Assembly (NCBI GenBank): GCA_016875025.1 | Contig: VGSH01000009.1 | Span: 1 to 50,684, forward strand | Direction of reading: 5' to 3' | Length of the DNA: 50,684 nucleotides | Source of the DNA: Deltaproteobacteria bacterium | GTDB lineage: Bacteria; Desulfobacterota; WTBG01; CAIYCZ01; CAIRTM01 | Shown here: positions 15,163 to 24,860 of the stretch, piece by piece | How positions within the stretch are numbered: position 1 is the stretch's first letter | Layout of the letters: every line of letters begins with the position of its first letter | Position numbers and translations under genes: made by a program | Notes under the pieces: model-generated | What the model saw: the letters and a program-made list of their open reading frames with translations, nothing else | The model's database searches: none | Told to the model about the DNA's origin: nothing

Positions 15163-15885
15163 ATGGATAATGAGATTCAGCTGTCAGTCGTCATTCCGGT
15201 ATTTAATGAAGCCAGGCGCATTGAGCCGTTTCTGCTGGACGTTGCCCGCTATGTCAAACGCTGCCCGCTCAGATGCGAAATTCTGGTGGTTGATGACGGC
15301 AGCACGGATGCAACCGTGGCGCTTGTTACACGCCTGCTCGCAGAGCATGCGCCGGGCATGTACAGCATCGAACGGCTGAAGCGCAACCTTGGCAAGGGGG
15401 GCGCCCTGCGCACCGGCATGCTTGCCGCGCGCGGTAAGCATATCCTTTTTCTGGATGCCGACGGCTCAACCGCCATCTCCGAACTGGACACGTTCATCCC
15501 CGCTCTTGGTGACGATTTTGATATATATATTGCCGTGCGCACAATAAAACATGCTGCACCGCTGAAACGTAAATTTTTCGGTTGCGGCTATATTGTTCTG
15601 GCAAACATCGTCCTGGGCATGCATCAGTCGGATTTCACCTGCGGATTTAAGTGCTACAGCCGTGAGGCTGCCCGCACAATATTCAGCCGCCAGCGCCTCA
15701 ATAACTGGAGCTTTGATGCCGAAGATCTTTTTATCGCAAAAAAATTCAACTGCCATGTCAGGGAAATTCCCGTATACTGGAAACATGTCGGGGATTCAAA
15801 AGTACGGGTTTTTAAAAATGTGATCACCTGCGGAATCGACCTGCTGCGCATCCGCTTTAATGATATGCTCGGCCGCTACCGCTGA
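15163..15885 (+). CDS. GT2 glycosyltransferase, dolichyl/polyprenyl-phosphate sugar synthase type
   Basis: 240 residues, GT-A fold. It starts with VVIPVFNEARRIEPFL, has the nucleotide-sugar motif DDGS (44-47) and the metal-binding DADG (98-101), and later a FDAED box. This pattern belongs to the family that transfers mannose, glucose or glucosamine from a nucleotide sugar to polyprenyl phosphate. It lacks the C-terminal transmembrane helices found in ArnC-like members. The gene is separated from the divergent GT-C gene by an AT-rich region (15024-15162) that must hold both promoters; I could not pick a single convincing -35/-10 pair there. Which sugar it uses is unknown. Confidence 0.88.
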   Translation: MDNEIQLSVVIPVFNEARRIEPFLLDVARYVKRCPLRCEILVVDDGSTDATVALVTRLLAEHAPGMYSIERLKRNLGKGGALRTGMLAARGKHILFLDADGSTAISELDTFIPALGDDFDIYIAVRTIKHAAPLKRKFFGCGYIVLANIVLGMHQSDFTCGFKCYSREAARTIFSRQRLNNWSFDAEDLFIAKKFNCHVREIPVYWKHVGDSKVRVFKNVITCGIDLLRIRFNDMLGRYR

Positions 15886-15966
15886 AACTGCCGGTACTGC
15901 ACCAGCCCCTGCCCTGCTGCCTGACGGATCTTTCCGCACGTGTTCGCCCGCGTTGACTTATTTATA

Positions 15967-15995
15967 TTGCCTTCACTCGTTATTTCAACTATACT
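15967..15995 (+). promoter_or_regulatory. Promoter of the dac-kds-lpt-rpoN gene run
   Basis: TTGCCT (15967-15972) and TATACT (15990-15995) are 17 bp apart and about 60 bp upstream of the ATG at 16056. Confidence 0.6.
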
Positions 15996-16055
15996 TATTT
16001 GATTTTTGACGCTTTTTTTTCAAATATTTACTTGTGCCGGGGGAAATCAACCGCC

Positions 16056-17324
16056 ATGCTGTCTACACGCCACAGGTTCCTGTCAGCCGCACTATATACG
16101 CTCTGTCTGCTGTATGCAGGCCCGGTTCAGGCCGCCGAGCCTGCCCCCCCCTTTGATGTCGCTGCCGAGTCTGTTCTTTTAATGAATGAGCGCTCGGGCC
16201 GGATTATCTGCGCAAAAAACCCGGATCTTTCAATCCCGCCCGCGAGCCTGACAAAGATCATGACCCTCGTGGTTGCGAACGATGCAATCGATAACGGATA
16301 TGCCTCCCTTGATGACGAGGTCGTTATCAGCGAAAAAGCCTGGCGCACCGGCGGATCGAAAATGTTCGTAGCGGTCAACAGCCGGGTTCCGCTTCGCAAG
16401 CTGCTTGAGGGCATCGCCATTGTGAGTGGTAATGACGCCTGCGTGGCGGTCGCCGAGCACATAGCCGGCGTTGAAGATGTCTTTGTCGAAAAGATGAATC
16501 GCAAGGCCGCTGAAATCGGGATGAACAACACCATGTTTAAAAACAGCCACGGATTGCCCGATGAGCAGTATACCACCGTCCGTGATATGGCAATCCTTGC
16601 CGACTACTATATCAGTCACCACCCGGAATGCCTGCAGATACACAGCACAAAGGAACTGACCTACAATGCCATCACGCAGCGCAACCGCAACGGGCTGCTG
16701 TGGCTTGACAGCGGTTTCGACGGACTTAAAACCGGATGGTTTTCCACGGCGGGTTATCACATAGTTGCAACCGCCCAGCAGGAGCAGGATCGTTTTATCG
16801 CTGTTGTCATGGGGGCCGGGACCGTACGCCAGCGCGAAGCAGTGGCCCGGCAGCTGATCACCTACGGATTCAGGAATTTCACCACTCTTGAGGTGCTTTC
16901 CGCCGCCACGCCTCTTGCTCAGGCATCTGTATGGAAAGGCGCGCAGGATCATGTCGCGCTGGGGCCAGCCGCGCCGGTGATTCTCACGGTTGAACGCAGC
17001 AGCCTTGACTCAATCGTTGTACAGAATGATTTTGCTGAATCCGTGCAGGCTCCGGTAGCCATGGGTCAGGAGTTCGGCCAGGCTCGCATCCTGCTGCATG
17101 ACGGACTGCTCGCATCAGTACCCCTTGTGGCGCTTCACGCTGTCGACCGGGCCTCACTGGCACGCTGTGTGCTGCACACCGCCACGCTGCTGTTTATCCG
17201 GCCACCGTACTGGGGGGCGCTTGTTCTGGCCCTGCTGCTGATTGCGGCCTGCGTTGCCAGGCTCGCATCCCGCACGGGCGCATCATCACGAACACGAAAA
17301 AAACATGGAGATAATTTCCTGTGA
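16056..17324 (+). CDS. D-alanyl-D-alanine carboxypeptidase (PBP5/6 type)
   Basis: 422 residues. A signal peptide ends at VQAA-EP (about residue 27). The penicillin-binding active-site motifs are all present: SLTK (Ser64, Lys67), SGN (124-126) and KTG (225-227). The enzyme trims the terminal D-Ala of peptidoglycan pentapeptides in the periplasm. Downstream of the PBP5 C-terminal beta domain there is a real transmembrane helix (about 383-404, WGALVLALLLIAACVARL) and a short basic tail, instead of the amphipathic anchor of E. coli DacA. The ATG at 16056 is chosen because the signal peptide starts there and a GGGGGA lies upstream. Its stop overlaps the kdsB start by 4 bp, so it heads the following operon. 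Confidence 0.93.
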   Translation: MLSTRHRFLSAALYTLCLLYAGPVQAAEPAPPFDVAAESVLLMNERSGRIICAKNPDLSIPPASLTKIMTLVVANDAIDNGYASLDDEVVISEKAWRTGGSKMFVAVNSRVPLRKLLEGIAIVSGNDACVAVAEHIAGVEDVFVEKMNRKAAEIGMNNTMFKNSHGLPDEQYTTVRDMAILADYYISHHPECLQIHSTKELTYNAITQRNRNGLLWLDSGFDGLKTGWFSTAGYHIVATAQQEQDRFIAVVMGAGTVRQREAVARQLITYGFRNFTTLEVLSAATPLAQASVWKGAQDHVALGPAAPVILTVERSSLDSIVVQNDFAESVQAPVAMGQEFGQARILLHDGLLASVPLVALHAVDRASLARCVLHTATLLFIRPPYWGALVLALLLIAACVARLASRTGASSRTRKKHGDNFL

Positions 17325-18052
17325 ACGTGACGGCTGTCATTCCGGCACGCATGGGATCAACCCGGTTCCCGGGCAAGCCGCTTGCGCTGATCTGCGGCAA
17401 AGCGATGATTCAGCATGTCTATGAGCATGCAACGGCCTGCAGCCTGATCGAAAGGGTTATTGTAGCCACTGATGATATCAACGTACAGCACGCGGTACAG
17501 TCATTCGGCGGCGAGGTATGTATGACGTCAGCCGGACATCAAACCGGAACTGACCGGGTTGCCGAGGTAGCGCGCACGCTTGATGCCGACATCATTGTCA
17601 ATATCCAGGGAGATGAGCCTCTTCTGCCGCCGGAAGCCATGGCCGAAGCTGTCCGGCCGCTGCTTGACGACCCCGGGCTTGCCATGTCAACGTTGAAAAC
17701 ACGGCTCCGCCCCGAAGATGACCCGGCCGATCACAATATCGTCAAGGTGGTCACGGACATGCACGGCCTTGCGCTTTACTTTTCGCGCTGCCCTGTGCCG
17801 TATATGCGCACTGCCGCGCAGCCGTGTCAGATGTTTCGCCACATCGGCTTATATGCGTTCAGACGTTCTTTCTTGCTTGCATACAGCGCTTTGCCGCAAA
17901 CGCCGCTTGAAATTGCCGAAAGCCTCGAACAATTGCGTGCGCTTGAACACGGCCATGCGATATTCGTAGCAGAAACCCGGTATTATCCGCTCGGCGTTGA
18001 TGTTCCCGGTGACATTGCGCGCGCAGAGGCAGCGCTGAGGTTATACGGATGA
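17321..18052 (+). CDS. kdsB: 3-Deoxy-manno-octulosonate cytidylyltransferase (CMP-KDO synthetase)
   Basis: 243 residues. It activates KDO with CTP to CMP-KDO for lipid A inner-core assembly. It has the N-terminal nucleotide-binding signature RMGSTRFPGKPL (10-21) and later NIQGDEPLL and RHIGLYAFR, standard for KdsB. The start codon is GTG, overlapping the carboxypeptidase stop as GTGA, with GGAG upstream. It is followed after 100 bp by kdsA. Confidence 0.96.
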   Translation: MNVTAVIPARMGSTRFPGKPLALICGKAMIQHVYEHATACSLIERVIVATDDINVQHAVQSFGGEVCMTSAGHQTGTDRVAEVARTLDADIIVNIQGDEPLLPPEAMAEAVRPLLDDPGLAMSTLKTRLRPEDDPADHNIVKVVTDMHGLALYFSRCPVPYMRTAAQPCQMFRHIGLYAFRRSFLLAYSALPQTPLEIAESLEQLRALEHGHAIFVAETRYYPLGVDVPGDIARAEAALRLYG

Positions 18053-18152
18053 TTTTTTTGTGGCAATAATCACTTGAATAGACTATTGATAAACTGTGCC
18101 GCCGCGGGCATGCACAGCGCATACTGAATTCAAACGGACTGCCGAAAGACCA

Positions 18153-18986
18153 ATGACCCGAACACGCCCGATACAGGTTGGCACGGTAACGATCGGTGGC
18201 CGGGGCCCCGCACTCATCGCCGGCCCCTGCGTCATAGAGCCTGACCACCGGAAAACAGTGCGCCTTGCCTCGCGGCTGCGCGACATTGCCGCCGCAGCCG
18301 GAATGCCGTTTATCTTTAAGGCATCCTACGACAAGGCCAACCGAACTTCGATCAATGCCTACCGCGGACCGGGCCTTTTCGCCGGCCTTGAAGTACTGCA
18401 GTCCATCCGCCAGAATATCGGCGTACCGGTCATGTCCGATATCCACGCGGTCAGCGAAGTCGGCCCGGCCGCAGAGGTTCTGGATATGCTGCAGATACCG
18501 GCTTTTTTATGCCGACAGACCGACCTGATCTGCGCGGCCGCAGCCGCCGGCAAGCCGCTCAACATCAAAAAGGGACAGTTTCTGGCCCCGCTCGACATGC
18601 GACACGTTATTGCCAAAGCCCGCAGCACGGGCAATGACAATATCCTGGTAACAGAACGCGGCGTGACGCTTGGATATAATAATCTCGTGGTTGACATGCG
18701 CAGCCTTGTTTTGATGCGCGATTTCGGATGCCCGGTCGTTTTCGATGCGACCCACAGCGTCCAGCTTCCCGGCGGCGCTGACGGCGCCTCGGGCGGAGAG
18801 CGCCGCTTTGTCGCCCCGTTGTGCAGGGCTGCCGCCGCCGTGGGTATCGATGCGCTGTTTCTCGAAGTGTATGAAGACCCCGACACTGCGCCCTGCGATG
18901 GAGCAAACGCCCTGGGGCTGGATGATCTGCCCCCACTGCTTGAGCAGGTCCGGCAGATTGCAGGGTGCGTGCCTGAAATTAATTAA
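18153..18986 (+). CDS. kdsA: 2-Dehydro-3-deoxyphosphooctonate aldolase (KDO-8-phosphate synthase)
   Basis: 277 residues from the ATG at 18153. It condenses phosphoenolpyruvate and arabinose 5-phosphate to KDO-8-phosphate. The N-terminal strand reads IAGPCVIEP with a cysteine (Cys26) where E. coli KdsA has asparagine. Together with the His in THSVQLPGG and the acidic residues in LEVYEDPDTAPCDG this marks the metal-dependent class of the enzyme. The segment KASYDKANRTS is the PEP-binding signature. A longer frame from 18096 adds 19 residues without similarity. It lies between kdsB and kdsD. Confidence 0.96.
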   Translation: MTRTRPIQVGTVTIGGRGPALIAGPCVIEPDHRKTVRLASRLRDIAAAAGMPFIFKASYDKANRTSINAYRGPGLFAGLEVLQSIRQNIGVPVMSDIHAVSEVGPAAEVLDMLQIPAFLCRQTDLICAAAAAGKPLNIKKGQFLAPLDMRHVIAKARSTGNDNILVTERGVTLGYNNLVVDMRSLVLMRDFGCPVVFDATHSVQLPGGADGASGGERRFVAPLCRAAAAVGIDALFLEVYEDPDTAPCDGANALGLDDLPPLLEQVRQIAGCVPEIN

Positions 18987-19025
18987 CAGGTTTGTGGATA
19001 CTATGAGTACCGGGAATTGATCTCC

Positions 19026-19991
19026 ATGATACTTGAACGTGCACGACGCATATTTGAAATCGAAAGCGAAGCTGTCCTGCAGCTGCGTGAGCGGCTCGAT
19101 GAAGACTTTGTCAGGGCCGTCAACCTTATTCTTGCATGCCGCGGGAAAGTCATCGTGACCGGTATCGGCAAATCCGGGCTTGTTTCCCAGAAAATAGCCT
19201 CGACGTTCGCCTGTTCGGGCACGCCGGCTTTTTTCCTGCATCCGGCCGAAGGACTGCACGGCGATATCGGCATGATCGCGCGCGATGACGTGGTAATCGC
19301 GGTTTCCAACAGCGGCGAAACCGAGGAACTCCTGAGAATTCTGCCGATCATTAAACGCTTCGGCCTCAAGCTTATAGCCATGACCGGCAAGCGCGACTCT
19401 GAACTGGCGCGCAACGGCGATGCCGTGCTTGATATCGGCGTCAAACAGGAAGCCTGCCCGCTGGGCCTGGTGCCCACCGCCAGCACCGCCGCCACCATGG
19501 CCATGGGCGACGCGCTGGCCATAACAGTACTTGAACGCCGCGGATTTTGCGCAGATGACTTCGCCCTGCTGCACCCGGGGGGATCGCTGGGAAAAAAACT
19601 GCTCCTGCGGGTATCGGATCTGATGCACCGCCACGACCGGGTGCCGATGGTGCACGCCGATGACTCAATGAAACTTGTCCTGATTGAAATGACCTCAAAG
19701 CGCCTCGGCGTTACGGGTGTGTGCAACAACGAACGAGAGCTGATCGGCGTTGTCACTGACGGTGATTTACGCCGCGCCCTCGAAAAAGGCAGTGATATCC
19801 TTACAACAACAGCCCGTGAGGTTATGACGGCTTCTCCCAAAACCATATCGCAGGACGCGCTTGCAGCCGAAGCCCTGCAGCGCATGGAGCTCCACAGCAT
19901 TACCAGCCTGTTTGTGAGCGAAGGGGTTTCGCCCTGCGCTGTTGACGGTATTATCCATCTGCACGACATCCTGCGTGCCGGGGTGGTCTGA
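19026..19991 (+). CDS. kdsD: Arabinose-5-phosphate isomerase, SIS plus two CBS domains
   Basis: 321 residues. It converts ribulose 5-phosphate to arabinose 5-phosphate, the KdsA substrate. The SIS domain shows GIGKSGLVSQKIA, a SNSGETEE phosphate loop and the conserved PTASTAATMAMGDALA segment. Two CBS domains fill the C-terminal third (DLMHRHDRVPMV..., then EVMTASPKTISQ...). The ATG at 19026 has GGGA about 10 nt upstream; a TTG at 19017 is in frame but badly spaced. Ribulose 5-phosphate could come from the 6-phosphogluconate dehydrogenase encoded at 3393-4310. The gene that usually follows, kdsC, is missing and lptC comes next. Confidence 0.95.
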   Translation: MILERARRIFEIESEAVLQLRERLDEDFVRAVNLILACRGKVIVTGIGKSGLVSQKIASTFACSGTPAFFLHPAEGLHGDIGMIARDDVVIAVSNSGETEELLRILPIIKRFGLKLIAMTGKRDSELARNGDAVLDIGVKQEACPLGLVPTASTAATMAMGDALAITVLERRGFCADDFALLHPGGSLGKKLLLRVSDLMHRHDRVPMVHADDSMKLVLIEMTSKRLGVTGVCNNERELIGVVTDGDLRRALEKGSDILTTTAREVMTASPKTISQDALAAEALQRMELHSITSLFVSEGVSPCAVDGIIHLHDILRAGVV

Positions 19992-20046
19992 TGCAGAACA
20001 GCCGCATGCGCACCCGTGCCGGAAGTGCCGGAAGAATCGCTGGTGT

Positions 20047-20613
20047 ATGAAACATAACGCACGAATCAGAACCGTTCTGCTGCTTACTGCCGTATGCCTG
20101 CTGATAACTGTTCTGGGCATTGCGTTGCGCGAAAAAAAAAGTGCCATCGTCGTCAGTCATGACGAGGCACCTGCCCCTGCAACAGACGCGGAGGTCGAGC
20201 TCAACAACGTCTCCTACAGCACGCTGGGTGCGGATAATTTTAAACTGTGGGATCTCAACGCCGTCAAAGCGCGGGTTTTCGATGAAGGCAAAAAACTGAT
20301 ACTCGACGGCGTAGAAATCACGTTTTACCAGCGCAGCGGCGCTTCGTACCGGCTAGCAGCCGCGCACGGCGAACTCGACATGGAAACCAGAAACCTGCGC
20401 ATCAGCGGCGGACTGAAAGCCATTCTGCCCGATAACGCGACAATCGAAACGCAATCGGCCCATTATGACAATGCCGCAAGAATCATAACAACAGATGATC
20501 CGATCACCATCACCCGCGGACCGCTCGTCATGAAGGGTGTGGGCATGATTGCGGATCTCAGCACTGAAACTGTAACACTCTTAAAAAACGTGAATGTGGC
20601 GGGTAAGCAATGA
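20047..20613 (+). CDS. lptC: LPS export system protein LptC
   Basis: 188 residues. One N-terminal membrane anchor (TVLLLTAVCLLITVLGIAL) is followed by a periplasmic beta-jellyroll: alternating strands with the LptC/OstA-type pattern KLWDLNAVKARVFDEGKKLILDG, and later RITTDDPITITRG. LptC links the LptBFG ATPase in the inner membrane to the LptA bridge. The ATG at 20047 places the helix at the normal distance. The stop overlaps the next start in ATGA (20610-20613). Sequence similarity in this family is low, so the call depends on position and topology as well as pattern. Confidence 0.88.
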   Translation: MKHNARIRTVLLLTAVCLLITVLGIALREKKSAIVVSHDEAPAPATDAEVELNNVSYSTLGADNFKLWDLNAVKARVFDEGKKLILDGVEITFYQRSGASYRLAAAHGELDMETRNLRISGGLKAILPDNATIETQSAHYDNAARIITTDDPITITRGPLVMKGVGMIADLSTETVTLLKNVNVAGKQ

Positions 20614-21923
20614 AAACAACTATCCTGAACTCCTGTATCAGCAAGCTGACGCACCGCGGTGCGTTCAAGAACCGGACGCTGTCCGCCTGCATGATTATCG
20701 CGCTCTGGGCTGCCATGACTGCGCTGCCTCCGGCTGCCCATGCCCGGGAAAGCAGCCAGAACTACGGCGTCGGCGTGGCGGTACTGCCCTTTGAAGTTTT
20801 CAGCCTTGGTAAAGAGCCGACCCTCGGCGCCGAGGTTGCTGCGTCAATCGCCAGACAGCTGGCACTCAATCCCGCTATCATCAGCGTGGACAGCCAGAAA
20901 ATACAATCGGTTCTGCAGCCCGATGATTATGTCGCCATGACCGAAGACCGCCTGCGCCGGCTGGCAAAGCTTCTCAATGCCAACTATATTATTATGGGCA
21001 CGATCACGAAAATCCGCGACGAGCACAGCATAGATGCTGAATTGTTCACGACCGCCTCAGCCGGGCCTAATTTTAAAACGTTCTCCGAGGGCCTGGAAAT
21101 ACAGAGTCTCATTGAGACGATCGTCACTACCCTTGACCAGGAAATTATGGAGAAAGCCGACCGGATACCGGCTGCCGAACGTCCGCAGGTCAGCACCGGG
21201 CGCGTGTCACCCAAAAGCACCCCGGCCGGCGGCTATGATGTAGAACGTGAACTGCTTTCAACCTTCGGCCCCCTGCAGGAAGAGCCCCGCCCACCTTCCG
21301 CGTCCGGGTCAGCTCCCGCCGATGCAGTCGCAGACAACGTATCTGTAGTACCAGACGCACCTGTAGTACCGGACTCACCAGACGTATCTGGAGCAGCCGA
21401 CAGTCCTGCATCCGCGTCAGCGGCTGCCGTAATGCCCGCTGAAACGCCTGTATCCGTGCCTGCCGGAAAAAAGCGTGCCGCAGCCAAAGACGCCCGTGAT
21501 TCCGGTTTTTTCTCGCTTGCCAAAGCCATCAGCATAAATTCCGACACCATGGAATATGACAACCGCCAGAACATGGCGATTTTTAACGGCAATGTCGTTG
21601 CCCGGCAGGATGATATCGTCATGTTTGCCAACGCGATGCATGTGTTTTATTCCGAATCCGGCGGTCTGTCCCGCGTTGAGGCAAAAGGCGATGTCCGGGT
21701 CTTGCAGGGAGACCGTATTGCAACCGGCAGCAGCATTGTGTTCGACAACGCAAACCAGACAATCGTGGCAACCGGCAGTCCCCGTGTCTGGCAGGGTGAT
21801 AATGTTGTGCACGGCCGAAAAATCACCGTGTTTCTCAAAGAAGAGCGCACGGTTGTCGAAGGCGAACCAAACAGCCGTGCGAGTGCCACCATTTACCCTG
21901 CCAGTGACAAAAAACGACCTTAA
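20610..21923 (+). CDS. lptA: LptA (OstA-like) LPS transport protein with an extra N-terminal lipoprotein-type domain
   Basis: 437 residues, more than twice the usual ~180 of LptA. A signal peptide ends near residue 46 (PPAAHA-RE). Residues ~52-180 form a domain of the TolB-N/FlgO type (VAVLPFEVF, then [26 protein letters not shown]). Residues ~205-300 are a low-complexity Pro/Ala/Ser/Asp linker with repeated [12 protein letters not shown] units. Residues ~305-425 are the OstA jellyroll ([21 protein letters not shown], then [14 protein letters not shown]). The LptA part would form the periplasmic bridge; the added domain may bind peptidoglycan, lipoprotein or a regulator. There is no frameshift at the junction: one frame runs through. 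It sits between lptC and lptB, as expected for lptA. Confidence 0.87.
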   Translation: MKTTILNSCISKLTHRGAFKNRTLSACMIIALWAAMTALPPAAHARESSQNYGVGVAVLPFEVFSLGKEPTLGAEVAASIARQLALNPAIISVDSQKIQSVLQPDDYVAMTEDRLRRLAKLLNANYIIMGTITKIRDEHSIDAELFTTASAGPNFKTFSEGLEIQSLIETIVTTLDQEIMEKADRIPAAERPQVSTGRVSPKSTPAGGYDVERELLSTFGPLQEEPRPPSASGSAPADAVADNVSVVPDAPVVPDSPDVSGAADSPASASAAAVMPAETPVSVPAGKKRAAAKDARDSGFFSLAKAISINSDTMEYDNRQNMAIFNGNVVARQDDIVMFANAMHVFYSESGGLSRVEAKGDVRVLQGDRIATGSSIVFDNANQTIVATGSPRVWQGDNVVHGRKITVFLKEERTVVEGEPNSRASATIYPASDKKRP

Positions 21924-21960
21924 ATCCTCAATTGCACCGGACAGCATACGGCTCACGCAC

Positions 21961-22683
<723 letters not shown>

Positions 22684-22743
22684 GGTACGCTGCGGCATTT
22701 TTAAAAGCGCTTGCCATCTGAAAATGTTTTCAATACACTTGAG

Positions 22744-22774
22744 CAGGGTGTTGAAAAAGTCTTTTTATACAGGC
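22744..22774. repeat. Truncated copy of the palindromic repeat (left end only)
   Basis: CAGGGTGTTGAAAAAGTC followed by TTTTTATACAGGCG is the same left end as the copy at 40923. The rest of the element is missing. It lies in the lptB-rpoN gap, upstream of the rpoN start. Confidence 0.75.
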
Positions 22775-22858
22775 GGACAGTACGCACACATATGCACCAT
22801 CCGGCACATACTGAACGAGCGACGATTCTCAGCATTAACATGAGACGCGCAGGCGATC

Positions 22859-24277
22859 ATGGAACTTAAACAACAGCTGAAATTGTCACAGCAGCTGATT
22901 ATGACACCGCAGCTGCAGCAGGCGATCAAGCTGCTGCAGCTGTCCCGGCTGGAACTGTCCGACGTCATACGCCAGGAAATCGATGAAAACCCGGTGCTGG
23001 ACGAAATGCTTGAAGGCGACCAAAGCACCGCCAGCGCAGACGATGTCGAGCCGGCAACCCCTGATGCAGCCGAATCCACTTCAGCCTCAGCATCCGATGA
23101 TTTCGACTGGAACAACTATATTGACCGCAATGCCCGCCCCGTCTCCGGCAGCTCAGCAGGCGCTTTTGAGGTCCGCGATGATTTCGAACCCGGGATTACA
23201 CGCCAGACAACATTCGAAGAGCATCTGCTGTGGCAGCTGCGCATGCACACCCTGGATGATGCCGGGCTTGCTGTCGGGGAATACATTATCGGCAACCTCA
23301 ACGGTGACGGTTATTTGATGCTCAGTCCGCAGGAAATCGCCGATATCACGGACTACGACCTTGCGACCGTAGAAGCGGTGCGCGAAAAAATAAAAAAATT
23401 CGATCCTGTAGGGGTTGCCTCACTGACACTGCAGGAATGCCTGCTGGCCCAGTGCGACGTCCTGCCGGACTGCAACAAACTGATGAAGAGCATTCTGCTC
23501 AACTGCATGAAAGATCTGGAACGGAAAAAATACCAGGCGATCGCCAAAGACATGCATATCCCGCTCAAGGAAGCCGTTGAGGCCTGCGAGCTGATCGCCC
23601 ACCTTGAGCCGCGCCCCGGCAGGAGCTTCAATACAAATGCAACGCACTATATAACCCCCGACATATACGTGCATAAAATTGAGGGCGAATTTGTCGTGTC
23701 GCTCAATGAAGACGGACAGCCGAAACTGAAGATCAACAGCTTTTATAAAAAGCTGCTGACCGGCAACGATGCGTCATCCGACAAGGCCCGGGAGTATATT
23801 CAGGAAAAACTCCGCTCCGCCGTCTGGCTCATAAAAAGCGTGTATCACCGTCAGAGCACCATCGTTAATGTCATGAAAAGCATCATCAAATTCCAGCATG
23901 ATTTTTTTGAATACGGCGAAGGCCATCTCAAGCCGCTGGTGCTGCGCGATGTTGCCGAAGACATCGGGATGCATGAGTCCAACATCAGCAGGGTTACTAC
24001 CAACAAATATGCCCACACACCGCATGGGATATACGAGCTGAAGTATTTTTTCAACAGCGGGCTGGCATCCGCTGACGGCGAATCGATTGCATCGGAAAGC
24101 GTAAAAAACAAAATCAGGGACATGATCCAGAGCGAAGATCCCTACAAACCCCTGAGTGATCAGGAAATTGCAAATATGCTGACCGCCGAAGGGATTCACA
24201 TAGCCCGCCGGACGGTTACAAAGTATCGTGAAATGCTCCAGGTCCTTTCATCATCAAAGCGCAAAAAACACTTTTAA
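22859..24277 (+). CDS. rpoN: RNA polymerase sigma-54 factor
   Basis: 472 residues, the normal length. Region I is Gln- and Leu-rich (LSQQLIMTPQLQQAIKLLQL), where activator and melting control reside. A short acidic region II (about 45-90) follows, then the core-binding domain. A helix-turn-helix precedes the RpoN box ARRTVTKYRE (449-458), which contacts the -24 element. It directs transcription by enhancer-dependent activators. The cluster rpoN-hpf-ptsN-rapZ is widely conserved in Proteobacteria and related phyla. The 175-bp gap before it holds a truncated repeat; a separate promoter is possible but not clear to me. Confidence 0.98.
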   Translation: MELKQQLKLSQQLIMTPQLQQAIKLLQLSRLELSDVIRQEIDENPVLDEMLEGDQSTASADDVEPATPDAAESTSASASDDFDWNNYIDRNARPVSGSSAGAFEVRDDFEPGITRQTTFEEHLLWQLRMHTLDDAGLAVGEYIIGNLNGDGYLMLSPQEIADITDYDLATVEAVREKIKKFDPVGVASLTLQECLLAQCDVLPDCNKLMKSILLNCMKDLERKKYQAIAKDMHIPLKEAVEACELIAHLEPRPGRSFNTNATHYITPDIYVHKIEGEFVVSLNEDGQPKLKINSFYKKLLTGNDASSDKAREYIQEKLRSAVWLIKSVYHRQSTIVNVMKSIIKFQHDFFEYGEGHLKPLVLRDVAEDIGMHESNISRVTTNKYAHTPHGIYELKYFFNSGLASADGESIASESVKNKIRDMIQSEDPYKPLSDQEIANMLTAEGIHIARRTVTKYREMLQVLSSSKRKKHF

Positions 24278-24299
24278 CACTGCAGCTGGAGGAGTTCCC

Positions 24300-24833
24300 A
24301 TGGAAATGACCGTCACATTCAGGCATCTCGAACCCAATGAATCCCTGAAACAATACGTCCACGACAAGGTTTCCCGCGTTGAGAAATATCTCAGCAAGGT
24401 AACCGAAATATCGGTCATTCTGTCGCTGGAAAAAAGGAGCAACATTGCCGAGGTAATCGTCAATGTCAACCGAGCCCAGATCACCGCTAAAGAGACGAAT
24501 GAGGACAATATGTACACGGCGATTGATCTTGTCATGGACAAAATCGAACGTCAGGCCAAAAAATACAAGGACAAGCTGACAAGCCATAAGGACCACCGCA
24601 ATGCGAGGCATAATATTTTCTCGCCTGAAGATTTTGCGGGCATGAAAAACAACACCATGATTAAATCAGAATCAATCGCAATCAGCAGCATGACCGTCGA
24701 TGCCGCCGTGCATGAACTCGGCGAGAGCGATGATGATTTCTACGTGTTTAAAAATACCGACACCGGCAAGGTCAATGTGCTGTACCGCCGCCGCAACGGA
24801 GACTTTGGACTGATAGAACCCGAAAACGGCTAA
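24300..24833 (+). CDS. hpf: Ribosome hibernation-promoting factor, long form
   Basis: 177 residues from the ATG at 24300, with GGAGGAG close upstream. The N-terminal S30AE domain (VTFRHLEPNESLKQYVHDKV...) binds the 30S decoding region. A linker follows, and a C-terminal dimerisation domain (FYVFKNTDTGKVNVLYRRRNGDFGLIEP) makes this the long HPF that forms 100S ribosome dimers on its own. It is 22 bp after rpoN and 27 bp before ptsN, consistent with one transcript. Confidence 0.96.
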   Translation: MEMTVTFRHLEPNESLKQYVHDKVSRVEKYLSKVTEISVILSLEKRSNIAEVIVNVNRAQITAKETNEDNMYTAIDLVMDKIERQAKKYKDKLTSHKDHRNARHNIFSPEDFAGMKNNTMIKSESIAISSMTVDAAVHELGESDDDFYVFKNTDTGKVNVLYRRRNGDFGLIEPENG

Positions 24834-24860
24834 CTCTAATCATACAACAGGAACACCGAC

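Noticed and set aside
18507-19655. 382-codon open frame on the minus strand
   Set aside because: Antisense to kdsA and kdsD; the translation is low in hydrophobic core patterns and has no known motif.
20047-20613. A KdsC phosphatase hidden between kdsD and lptC
   Set aside because: The gap is only 55 bp, and the reading frame there is a membrane-anchored beta protein without HAD motifs.
21331-21420. Short GTAGTACC/GACGTATCT-type direct repeats inside the lptA fusion
   Set aside because: These are codon-level repeats of the VVPDxP linker in frame, not an independent repeat element.
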